Part shown: positions 56,596 through 64,000 of the stretch, piece by piece
Position numbering within the stretch: position 1 is the stretch's first letter
How the letters are laid out: every line of letters begins with the position of its first letter
From: Lelliottia nimipressuralis
Lineage (GTDB): Bacteria > Pseudomonadota > Gammaproteobacteria > Enterobacterales > Enterobacteriaceae
Direction: 5' to 3'
Assembly: GCF_004115925.1 (NCBI RefSeq)
Contig: NZ_SDDX01000004.1
Location: 62,001-126,000 of the forward strand
DNA length: 64,000 nucleotides
Program-made: the position numbers and the translations under genes
The notes under the pieces: generated by a model
Told to the model about the DNA's origin: nothing
What the model saw: only the letters and a program-made list of their open reading frames with translations
Databases searched by the model: none

Positions 56596-56643
56596 TCCGT
56601 GATAAACTGAGAGAATGTCTCATTACAGGTTTCTCTCAGGACG

Positions 56644-57639
56644 ATGAAAAAGAAACGACCCGTACTTCAGGATGTGGCCGATCGCGTCGGTGTGACCAAA
56701 ATGACGGTCAGCCGCTTTTTGCGTAACCCGGAACAGGTTTCCATGGCGTTGCGTGGCAAGATTGCCGCTGCTCTCGATGAACTGGGTTATATCCCCAACC
56801 GCGCGCCCGATATTCTCTCCAATGCCACCAGCCGTGCGGTCGGTGTTCTGCTTCCTTCCTTAACCAACCAGGTCTTCGCCGAAGTGCTGCGTGGAATCGA
56901 AAGCGTTACTGACGCCTACGGTTATCAAACCATGCTCGCGCACTACGGGTACAAACCGGAACTGGAAGAGGAACGTCTTGAATCGATGCTTTCCTGGAAC
57001 ATAGACGGCCTGATCCTAACGGAACGTACTCACACGCCGCGTACACTCAAGATGATAGAAGTCGCCGGCATTCCGGTGGTGGAGCTGATGGACAGTCAGT
57101 CCCCTTGTCTGGATATTGCCGTCGGGTTCGATAACTTCGAAGCCGCGCGTCAGATGACCGCCGCCATTCTCGCCCGCGGTCACCGCCACGTGGCCTATCT
57201 GGGCGCACGTCTCGACGAACGTACTATCATCAAACAGAAGGGATACGAGCAGGCAATGCTCGACGCAAACTTAACGCCGTACAGCGTGATGGTGGAGCAA
57301 TCCTCTTCCTATTCGTCCGGTATTGAGCTGATGCGCCAGGCCCGCCGTGAGTATCCGCAGCTTGATGGTATATTCTGTACCAACGATGACCTTGCGGTCG
57401 GCGCAGCCTTTGAATGTCAGCGTCTTGGCCTGAAAATCCCTGACGATATGGCGATTGCCGGTTTCCACGGCCACGATATCGGACAGGTGATGGAGCCACG
57501 TCTGGCGAGCGTTCTGACGCCGCGCGAACGCATGGGCCGCATCGGTGCGGAACGCCTGCTGGCGCGCATTCGTGGTGAAGTGGTCACGCCTAAAATGTTA
57601 GATTTAGGTTTCACCTTGTCACCGGGTGGATCAATTTAG
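56644..57639 (+). CDS. gntR: Gluconate repressor GntR
   Basis: 331-residue LacI-family regulator. The N-terminal helix-turn-helix VLQDVADRVGVTKMTVSRFLRN (about 7-28) is followed by the hinge and a periplasmic-binding-like effector domain that senses gluconate. It represses gntK-gntU and Entner-Doudoroff genes. Its operators lie in front of gntK (57719-57747). Confidence 0.95.
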   Translation: MKKKRPVLQDVADRVGVTKMTVSRFLRNPEQVSMALRGKIAAALDELGYIPNRAPDILSNATSRAVGVLLPSLTNQVFAEVLRGIESVTDAYGYQTMLAHYGYKPELEEERLESMLSWNIDGLILTERTHTPRTLKMIEVAGIPVVELMDSQSPCLDIAVGFDNFEAARQMTAAILARGHRHVAYLGARLDERTIIKQKGYEQAMLDANLTPYSVMVEQSSSYSSGIELMRQARREYPQLDGIFCTNDDLAVGAAFECQRLGLKIPDDMAIAGFHGHDIGQVMEPRLASVLTPRERMGRIGAERLLARIRGEVVTPKMLDLGFTLSPGGSI

Positions 57640-57718
57640 TCTGACAAATTTGAAGTAGCTCACACTTATTCACTTCTCGCACGAATGGATATTGCTTCTC
57701 CATAGCCCCGGCAGGACA

Positions 57719-57747
57719 ATGTTACCGATAACTGTTACCCGTAACAA
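57719..57747 (+). promoter_or_regulatory. Paired GntR operators upstream of gntK
   Basis: Two near-palindromes, GTTACC-GATAAC (57721-57732) and GTTACC-CGTAAC (57734-57745), stand 13 bases apart. Both fit the GntR operator ATGTTACCGGTAACAT. The second ends 20 bases before the gntK start chosen, so binding would block the promoter. Confidence 0.85.
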
Positions 57748-57765
57748 TTGACTGAGGGGCACCCT

Positions 57766-58293
57766 TTGAGCACGACAAATCTCGATCACCACGTTTACGT
57801 CCTGATGGGCGTTTCCGGTAGCGGTAAATCTGCCGTCGCCAGCGAAGTGGCGCATCAACTTCAGGCAGCGTTTCTTGATGGCGACTTCCTCCACCCGCGC
57901 AGCAACATCACTAAAATGGCCGCTGGCGAACCGCTGAACGACGACGATCGTAAGCCCTGGTTGCAGGCGCTGAACGATGCCGCGTTTGCGATGCAGCGCA
58001 CCAACAAAGTGTCGCTGATTGTCTGCTCCGCGCTGAAAAAGACCTATCGCGATCTGCTGCGTGACGGTAACCCAAACCTCTCCTTTATCTATCTGAAAGG
58101 CGATTTCGACGTGATCGAAAGCCGTCTTAAAGCCCGTAAAGGCCACTTCTTCAAAACTCAGATGCTGGTCACGCAGTTTGAAGCGCTGCAGGAACCGGGT
58201 GCAGACGAAAGCGATGTTCTGATCGTCGATATCGATCAGCCGCTGGACGGTGTTGTTGCCAGCACCATTGAGGTCATTAAAAAAAGGCAGTAA
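57766..58293 (+). CDS. gntK: Thermoresistant gluconokinase GntK
   Basis: 175-residue kinase with the P-loop GVSGSGKS (15-22). It makes 6-phosphogluconate from gluconate and ATP, feeding the Entner-Doudoroff and pentose phosphate routes. TTG 57766 gives MSTTNLDHHVYVLMG, as in E. coli GntK, after GAGGGG; an upstream TTG at 57748 would start within the operator region. Followed at 3 bases by gntU. Confidence 0.94.
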   Translation: MSTTNLDHHVYVLMGVSGSGKSAVASEVAHQLQAAFLDGDFLHPRSNITKMAAGEPLNDDDRKPWLQALNDAAFAMQRTNKVSLIVCSALKKTYRDLLRDGNPNLSFIYLKGDFDVIESRLKARKGHFFKTQMLVTQFEALQEPGADESDVLIVDIDQPLDGVVASTIEVIKKRQ

Positions 58294-58296
58294 GTT

Positions 58297-59637
58297 TTGA
58301 GTACATTAACGCTAGTTTTGACAGCAGTTGGCTCCGTTTTGCTGCTGCTGTTTTTAGTGATGAAGGCGCGTATGCATGCCTTCGTTGCTTTGATGGTGGT
58401 TTCTATTGGTGCAGGTCTCTTTTCCGGTATGCCGCTCGATAAAATCGCAGCGACGATGGAAAAAGGGATGGGAGGCACGCTGGGCTTCCTGGCGATTGTG
58501 GTCGCGCTCGGCGCGATGTTTGGCAAGATTTTGCATGAGACGGGCGCGGTCGATCAGATTGCCGTCAAGATGCTCAAATCCTTCGGCCACAGCCGCGCGC
58601 ACTACGCGATTGGTCTGGCCGGTCTGATTTGCGCGCTGCCGCTGTTCTTTGAAGTGGCCGTGGTGCTGCTGATTAGTGTGGCGTTCTCCATGGCGCGTCA
58701 CACGGGCACCAACCTTGTTAAGCTGGTCATTCCGCTGTTTGCGGGCGTGGCGGCGGCCGCAGCGTTCCTGCTGCCTGGCCCTGCGCCGATGCTGCTGGCG
58801 TCTCAGATGCACGCCGATTTTGGCTGGATGATTCTGATTGGCCTGTGCGCCGCGATCCCGGGGATGATTATTGCCGGGCCGCTGTGGGGCAACTTTATCA
58901 GCCGCTACGTTGAGCTGCACATTCCTGATGACATCACCGAGCCGCACCTTGGCGAAGGCAAAATGCCGTCCTTCGGCTTCAGCCTGTCGCTGATTCTGCT
59001 GCCGCTGGTGCTGGTTGGCCTCAAAACCATCGCCGCGCGCTTTGTGCTGGTCGGTTCCAGTGCTTACGAATGGTTCGAGTTTATCGGTCATCCGTTCACC
59101 GCGATTCTGGTGGCGTGTCTGGTGGCGATTTACGGCCTGGCGATGCGTCAGGGGATGCCGAAAGACCGCGTGATGGAGATCTGCGGCGCGGCGCTGCAAC
59201 CGGCGGGTATTATTCTGCTGGTGATTGGCGCAGGCGGTGTGTTCAAGCAGGTGCTGGTTGATTCCGGCGTGGGCCCGGCCCTGGGCGAAGCGCTGACCGG
59301 GATGGGCTTACCGATTGCCGTGACCTGTTTCGTGCTGGCAGCCGCGGTGCGTATTATTCAGGGTTCTGCCACGGTAGCTTGTCTGACTGCGGTCGGCCTG
59401 GTGATGCCGGTGATTGAACAGCTGAACTACTCCGGTGCGCAAATGGCGGCCCTGTCTATCTGTATCGCGGGCGGCTCTATCGTGGTCTCCCACGTAAACG
59501 ACGCAGGCTTCTGGCTGTTCGGTAAATTTACCGGCGCGACCGAAGCGCAAACCCTGAAAACCTGGACGCTGATGGAAACCATCCTCGGCACGACAGGGGC
59601 GATTGTTGGGATGATTGCGTTTTCGCTGCTGAGTTAA
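58297..59637 (+). CDS. gntU: Low-affinity gluconate transporter GntU
   Basis: 446-residue GntP-family permease with about twelve hydrophobic segments. Family stretches: PLFFEVAVVLLISVAF, FLLPGPAPMLLASQM and GSIVVSHVNDAGFWLFGKF. The start is TTG 58297, three bases after the gntK stop, giving MSTLTLVLTAVGSVLLLL as expected. Co-transcribed with gntK under GntR. Confidence 0.95.
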   Translation: MSTLTLVLTAVGSVLLLLFLVMKARMHAFVALMVVSIGAGLFSGMPLDKIAATMEKGMGGTLGFLAIVVALGAMFGKILHETGAVDQIAVKMLKSFGHSRAHYAIGLAGLICALPLFFEVAVVLLISVAFSMARHTGTNLVKLVIPLFAGVAAAAAFLLPGPAPMLLASQMHADFGWMILIGLCAAIPGMIIAGPLWGNFISRYVELHIPDDITEPHLGEGKMPSFGFSLSLILLPLVLVGLKTIAARFVLVGSSAYEWFEFIGHPFTAILVACLVAIYGLAMRQGMPKDRVMEICGAALQPAGIILLVIGAGGVFKQVLVDSGVGPALGEALTGMGLPIAVTCFVLAAAVRIIQGSATVACLTAVGLVMPVIEQLNYSGAQMAALSICIAGGSIVVSHVNDAGFWLFGKFTGATEAQTLKTWTLMETILGTTGAIVGMIAFSLLS

Positions 59638-59649
59638 GTGCGATGTTTG

Positions 59650-59676
59650 TCGGGAAGGCGGCGACGCCTTACCCGA
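59650..59676. repeat. REP element after gntU
   Basis: TCGGGAAGGCGGCGACGCCTTACCCGA reads as the REP palindrome (arms TCGGG..AGGCG and CGCCT..CCCGA), lying 12 bases beyond the gntU stop and before the terminator. Confidence 0.75.
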
Positions 59677-59698
59677 CCGATAAAACGGTGATATGAAG

Positions 59699-59731
59699 GC
59701 CGGGCAAGCGCAAGCACTACCCGGCTTTTTT
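59699..59731 (+). terminator. gntKU intrinsic terminator
   Basis: GCCGGG (59699-59704) and CCCGGC (59720-59725) followed by six Ts. An inner GCAAGC-like loop may add pairs. Confidence 0.88.
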
Positions 59732-59803
59732 ACAGCGGCTCTACACCTTCTTCAGTCCTGAAGGTGAACGGAACAACGCCTTTACCCGATATACTCCTCA
59801 ACC

Positions 59804-60397
59804 TTATCCCTTCATCCACGCCCGAATTCCATCCAGGAACATCTGCGTCGCCATCATCACCAGAATCAACCCCATCAGGCGTTCCAGCGCGTTCACCCCT
59901 TTTTCGCCCAGCAGGCGCAGGAACAGCGACGACTGTAGCAGGATGATGAAGGTCCCGCCCCATGCGATCAGCAGAGCAATCACCAGATGGCTCATCTGAT
60001 TCGGATACTGATGGGAGAGCAGCATCAGCGTCGCCAGAATGGTCGGTCCGGCGACCAGCGGGATCGCGAGCGGTACGATAAACGGCTCTTCGCCCGCAGG
60101 CAGGCCGCTGCTGCTTCCTTCGGCGCTCGGGAAAATCATTTTAATGGCGATCAGGAACAGAATAATGCCGCCAGAGATCGAAACCGTCTCAGCGCGTAAA
60201 TTCAGGAACGCGAGGATCTTTTCACCCGCGAACAGGAAGATAAACATCACCAGCAGCGCGATGAGCAGCTCGCGGATCATGATCGCCCGGCGGCGCTTCG
60301 GCTCGGTGTGTTTCAGCACCGACATAAAGATGGGCAGGTTCCCAAGCGGATCCATAATCAGGATCAAAAGCACCGCTGCGGAAATGATTTCAGTCAT
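59804..60397 (-). CDS. yhgN: MarC family membrane protein YhgN
   Basis: 197-residue inner-membrane protein with about six hydrophobic segments, the length of E. coli YhgN. MarC family signs: LILIMDPLGNLPIFMSVL at the N-terminus and PLAIPLVAGPTILATLMLL in the middle. Function not established despite past annotation as an antibiotic-resistance protein. Divergent from asd. Confidence 0.93.
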   Translation of the reverse strand: MTEIISAAVLLILIMDPLGNLPIFMSVLKHTEPKRRRAIMIRELLIALLVMFIFLFAGEKILAFLNLRAETVSISGGIILFLIAIKMIFPSAEGSSSGLPAGEEPFIVPLAIPLVAGPTILATLMLLSHQYPNQMSHLVIALLIAWGGTFIILLQSSLFLRLLGEKGVNALERLMGLILVMMATQMFLDGIRAWMKG

Positions 60398-60573
60398 TGT
60401 TATTTATCCCTGATAAACCCTGTGGTTTCTATTGTAATTAGTGGTATTACTGATCGCAGCGCAATCATTGATTAATTTCACTTGCGACTTTGGCAGCATT
60501 TTGTAATGTGAAGGCTATGCCCGTTGGATACGGGTTGACACACACAGCACACACCTCTGCAGGAACATACGCT

Positions 60574-61680
60574 ATGAAAAACGTTGGTTTTATCGGCTGG
60601 CGCGGTATGGTCGGCTCTGTCCTCATGCAACGCATGATCGAAGAGCGCGATTTTGACGCCATCCGCCCGGTCTTCTTCTCCACTTCCCAGTTCGGGCAAG
60701 CAGCGCCCGCGTTCGGCGGTGCCTCTACGGGCACGCTTCAGGACGCCTTTAATCTGGAAGCGCTGAAGGCACTTGATATTATAGTGACCTGCCAGGGCGG
60801 CGATTATACCAACGAAATCTATCCAAAGCTTCGTGAAAGCGGCTGGCAGGGTTACTGGATTGACGCCGCGTCTTCTCTGCGTATGAAAGACGACGCGATC
60901 ATTATTCTCGACCCGGTGAACCAGGGCGTGATCACCGATGGCCTGAACAACGGCGTGAAAACCTTTGTCGGCGGTAACTGTACCGTCAGCCTGATGCTGA
61001 TGTCCCTGGGCGGCCTGTTCGCGCAGGATCTGGTGGAGTGGGTCTCCGTTGCCACCTATCAGGCCGCATCCGGCGGCGGCGCGCGTCATATGCGCGAACT
61101 GCTGGCACAGATGGGTCAACTGCACAGTCACGTTGCTGACGAGCTGGCGAACCCGGCCTCGGCGATTCTGGATATCGAACGCAAAGTCACTCAGCTTTCC
61201 CGCTCCGGCGAACTGCCGGTCGATCACTTCGGCGTTCCGCTGGCAGGCAGCCTGATCCCGTGGATCGACAAACAGCTCGATAACGGCCAGAGCCGCGAAG
61301 AGTGGAAAGGTCAGGCCGAGACCAACAAAATTCTCAGCACCTCTTCCGTGATCCCGGTTGACGGTCTGTGCGTGCGCGTTGGCGCGCTGCGCTGCCACAG
61401 CCAGGCCTTCACCCTTAAACTGAAAAAAGATGTGTCTATTCCGACCGTGGAAGAGCTGCTGGCTGCGCACAATCCGTGGGCGAAAGTGGTGCCAAACGAT
61501 CGCGATATCACCATGCGTGAACTGACCCCAGCCGCCGTTACCGGCACGCTGACCACGCCGGTCGGTCGTCTGCGTAAGCTGAACATGGGGCCGGAGTATC
61601 TCTCGGCCTTCACCGTCGGAGACCAGCTCCTGTGGGGCGCCGCCGAGCCGCTTCGCCGCATGTTGCGACAACTGGCCTAA
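60574..61680 (+). CDS. asd: Aspartate-semialdehyde dehydrogenase
   Basis: 368-residue enzyme making L-aspartate-4-semialdehyde from aspartyl phosphate with NADPH, at the branch to lysine, diaminopimelate, threonine and methionine. N-terminal NADP motif [12 protein letters not shown]; catalytic cysteine C136 in [10 protein letters not shown]; the acid/base His region is [15 protein letters not shown] 60574 follows AGGA and matches the family; the frame opening at 60490 is in the promoter. E. coli asd is repressed by lysine, threonine and methionine. Confidence 0.96.
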   Translation: MKNVGFIGWRGMVGSVLMQRMIEERDFDAIRPVFFSTSQFGQAAPAFGGASTGTLQDAFNLEALKALDIIVTCQGGDYTNEIYPKLRESGWQGYWIDAASSLRMKDDAIIILDPVNQGVITDGLNNGVKTFVGGNCTVSLMLMSLGGLFAQDLVEWVSVATYQAASGGGARHMRELLAQMGQLHSHVADELANPASAILDIERKVTQLSRSGELPVDHFGVPLAGSLIPWIDKQLDNGQSREEWKGQAETNKILSTSSVIPVDGLCVRVGALRCHSQAFTLKLKKDVSIPTVEELLAAHNPWAKVVPNDRDITMRELTPAAVTGTLTTPVGRLRKLNMGPEYLSAFTVGDQLLWGAAEPLRRMLRQLA

Positions 61681-61695
61681 TAATTTGCTAATACC

Positions 61696-61722
61696 GGGGG
61701 TGATATTCACCCCCTTTTTTTT
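61696..61722 (+). terminator. asd intrinsic terminator
   Basis: GGGGGTG (61696-61702), loop ATATT, CACCCCC (61708-61714), then eight Ts. Confidence 0.93.
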
Positions 61723-61926
61723 GCGCGTAACACGGAGTCATGCGCAGAGCGTCAATTTTTATCAGGAGTCATTTCGTCGTTGGCTATGCTTTAAGGAAGA
61801 GTCATTTCTTACCTGAGGGTGGGATGGCGCAGAGAGGATGAACAATATCTGCGTCGTTCAGGTCACATTAAAAGTCGCACCGGAGCGCTTAAATAGGGCG
61901 ACATTAGAAAAAACAGGATGAATACC

Positions 61927-64000
61927 ATGTCCGATCGTATTGATAGAGACGTGATAAATGCGCTAATTGCGGGTCATTTCGCTGACCCATTTTCTGTGCT
62001 GGGTATGCACAGGACGGAGGATGGACTGGAGGTCCGCGCACTGTTGCCCGACGCCACCGAAGTGTGGGTCATTGAACCTAAAACCGGCCGCAAGGTAGGC
62101 AAGCTGGAGTGCCTTGATTCGCGCGGTTTCTTCTCAGGCGCGATCCCGCGTCGCAAAAACCTGTTCCGTTATCAGCTCGCCGTGCTCTGGCATGGTCATG
62201 AAAACCTGATTGACGATCCCTACAGTTTTGGCCCGCTGTTACAAGAGATGGACGCATGGCTGCTCTCCGAAGGCACGCACCTTCGCCCGTACGAAACGCT
62301 GGGCGCGCATGCCGATACGATGGATGGCATCACCGGCACCCGTTTTTCCGTCTGGGCACCGAATGCGCAGCGCGTGTCGGTGGTCGGGCAGTTCAACTAT
62401 TGGGATGGTCGCCGCCACCCGATGCGCCTGCGGCGTGAATCGGGGATCTGGGAGCTGTTTATCCCCGGCGCGCATAATGGCCAGCTCTACAAATTCGAAA
62501 TGATCGATGCCCACGGTCAGCTGCGGGTCAAAGCCGATCCTTACGCCTTCGAAGCGCAAATGCGCCCGGATACCGCGTCGCTGATTTGCGGTCTGCCGGA
62601 GAAAATCGTGCAGACCGAAGAGCGTAAACAGGCCAACCGCTTCGATGCGCCAATCTCTATTTATGAAGTTCACCTCGGCTCATGGCGTCGCCACACGGAC
62701 AACAATTTCTGGCTGAGCTATCGCGAACTGGCGGATCAGCTGGTGCCCTACGCCAAATGGATGGGCTTTACCCATCTGGAGCTGCTGCCAATTAACGAGC
62801 ACCCGTTCGACGGCAGCTGGGGCTATCAGCCGACCGGCCTTTACGCACCGACGCGCCGATTCGGCACCCGCGACGACTTCCGCTATTTCATCAACGCCGC
62901 CCATGCCGCCGGACTCAGCGTGATCCTCGACTGGGTGCCAGGCCATTTCCCGACGGATGATTTTGGTCTCTCTCAGTTTGATGGCACCAATCTGTACGAG
63001 CACAGCGATCCGCGCGAAGGCTTCCATCAGGACTGGAACACCCTGATTTACAACTATGGCCGTCGCGAAGTGGCGAACTATCTGGTGGGCAACGCCCTGT
63101 ACTGGATTGAACGTTTTGGTATCGACGCTCTGCGCGTGGACGCCGTGGCGTCGATGATCTATCGCGACTACAGCCGCAAAGAGGGCGAGTGGATCCCGAA
63201 CGAATACGGGGGCCGCGAAAACCTCGAAGCCATTGAATTCCTGCGCAGCACTAACCGCATTCTCGGCGAGCAGGTCGAAGGCGCGGTGACGATGGCCGAA
63301 GAGTCGACCGACTTCCCCGGCGTATCGCGTCCGCCTGCCATGGGCGGGCTGGGCTTCTGGTACAAGTGGAACCTGGGCTGGATGCACGACACCCTCGACT
63401 ACTTCAAACTCGATCCGGTCTATCGTCAGTATCACCACGACAAACTGACCTTCGGGATGCTCTACAACAACACCGAAAACTTTGTTCTGCCGCTCTCTCA
63501 CGACGAAGTGGTGCACGGCAAAAAATCGATTCTCGACCGCATGCCGGGCGACGCGTGGCAGCGCTTTGCCAACCTGCGCGCCTACTACGGCTGGCTATTT
63601 GCCTTCCCGGGCAAAAAGCTGCTGTTTATGGGCAACGAATTCGCCCAGGGCCGTGAGTGGAACCATGATGCGAGCCTCGACTGGCATCTGCTGGAAGGCG
63701 GCGACAACTGGCATCACGGCGTTCAGCGCCTGGTGCGCGACCTCAACCTGACCTATCGCCATCACAAAGCCCTGCACGAGCTGGACTTTGACTCCTACGG
63801 CTTTGAGTGGCTGGTGGTGGATGACCACGAGCGCTCGGTGTTTATCTTCGTGCGCCGCGATCGGGAAGGGAATGAAATCATCGTCGCCAGCAACTTTACG
63901 CCGGTGCCGCGTCAGAACTATCGCTTCGGCATCAACCAGCCGGGCAGATGGCGCGAAATTCTCAACACCGACTCCAGCCACTACCACGGCAGTAACGCCG
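61927..64000 (+). CDS. glgB: 1,4-alpha-glucan branching enzyme (3' end outside the window)
   Basis: Reads open from ATG 61927 to the last base, 691 codons; the E. coli protein has 728, so about 37 residues are missing by truncation of the window. GH13 enzyme that makes alpha-1,6 branches in glycogen. Domains: N-terminal region (1-110), CBM48 (about 125-225), catalytic barrel (about 240-610), C-terminal sheet. Catalytic residues D405 ([11 protein letters not shown]), E458 (TMAEESTDF) and D526 (LSHDEVVHG) are in place. Normally first of glgBXCAP, right after asd, as here. Confidence 0.96.
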   Translation, partial: MSDRIDRDVINALIAGHFADPFSVLGMHRTEDGLEVRALLPDATEVWVIEPKTGRKVGKLECLDSRGFFSGAIPRRKNLFRYQLAVLWHGHENLIDDPYSFGPLLQEMDAWLLSEGTHLRPYETLGAHADTMDGITGTRFSVWAPNAQRVSVVGQFNYWDGRRHPMRLRRESGIWELFIPGAHNGQLYKFEMIDAHGQLRVKADPYAFEAQMRPDTASLICGLPEKIVQTEERKQANRFDAPISIYEVHLGSWRRHTDNNFWLSYRELADQLVPYAKWMGFTHLELLPINEHPFDGSWGYQPTGLYAPTRRFGTRDDFRYFINAAHAAGLSVILDWVPGHFPTDDFGLSQFDGTNLYEHSDPREGFHQDWNTLIYNYGRREVANYLVGNALYWIERFGIDALRVDAVASMIYRDYSRKEGEWIPNEYGGRENLEAIEFLRSTNRILGEQVEGAVTMAEESTDFPGVSRPPAMGGLGFWYKWNLGWMHDTLDYFKLDPVYRQYHHDKLTFGMLYNNTENFVLPLSHDEVVHGKKSILDRMPGDAWQRFANLRAYYGWLFAFPGKKLLFMGNEFAQGREWNHDASLDWHLLEGGDNWHHGVQRLVRDLNLTYRHHKALHELDFDSYGFEWLVVDDHERSVFIFVRRDREGNEIIVASNFTPVPRQNYRFGINQPGRWREILNTDSSHYHGSNA

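Noticed and set aside
60398..60573. Lysine riboswitch before asd
   Set aside because: The 176-base gap lacks the long multi-helix leader expected; enterobacterial asd is not known to carry one.
60478..61710. 410-codon minus-strand frame opposite asd
   Set aside because: Antisense shadow of asd; it runs through the asd terminator at one end and the promoter at the other.

Overview
The window is chromosomal DNA of a gamma-proteobacterium of the family Enterobacteriaceae. Most genes are recognisable one by one as orthologues of the E. coli asd-gnt-ugp-liv-rpoH-fts-zntA-yhh region, in the same order. An Enterobacter-like genus (Enterobacter, Lelliottia, Leclercia or similar) fits best, because an arn operon, a complete aryl polyene cluster and a PuuE-like aminotransferase interrupt the E. 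coli-like order. The genus call is inference; no rRNA or typing gene is present.

Layout. (1) 312-7687, plus strand: arnBCADTEF, seven overlapping genes for 4-amino-4-deoxy-L-arabinose modification of lipid A (cationic peptide and polymyxin resistance), preceded by a PmrA-box-like sequence. (2) 7653-23344, minus strand: an aryl polyene (APE) pigment cluster, apeA to apeR plus the phosphopantetheinyl transferase acpT. It encodes two acyl carrier proteins, AMP-ligase, ketosynthases and chain-length factor, ketoreductase, two dehydratases, thioesterase, two acyltransferases (one fused to a glycosyltransferase), methyltransferase, and a LolA-like/MMPL/lipoprotein export set. It sits exactly between acpT and yhhT, which are close neighbours in E. 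coli K-12. (3) 23641-32134: yhhT, yhhS, dcrB, yhhQ, tusA, zntA (with a perfect ZntR operator), yhhN, yhhM, yhhL, rsmD. (4) 32262-36591: ftsY-ftsE-ftsX and rpoH with a dense promoter array (sigma-70, sigma-E, sigma-54, DnaA boxes). (5) 36726-46372: a GABA-aminotransferase-like gene, then livJ, an AT-rich two-gene insert that looks like a polymorphic toxin fragment with a WapI-like immunity protein, panM, and livKHMGF. (6) 46618-51569: Pho-box-controlled ugpBAECQ for glycerol-3-phosphate uptake. (7) 51550-56539: yhhA, ggt, yhhY, the iron-stress small RNA RyhB with its Fur box, yhhX, yhhW. (8) 56644-64000: gntR, gntKU with paired GntR operators, yhgN, asd, and glgB running off the right end.

Most of the window is core genome. 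The accessory parts are the arn/APE block (about 23 kb, GC-rich like its neighbours) and the short AT-rich toxin/immunity island at about 39.33-40.56 kb, which is the least familiar part. Start codons were often moved downstream of the longest possible reading frame, using remembered E. coli protein starts, Shine-Dalgarno spacing and 4-base overlaps; these choices are given in each entry. All family assignments come from reading the translated sequence and recalling known homologues; no database search was run.
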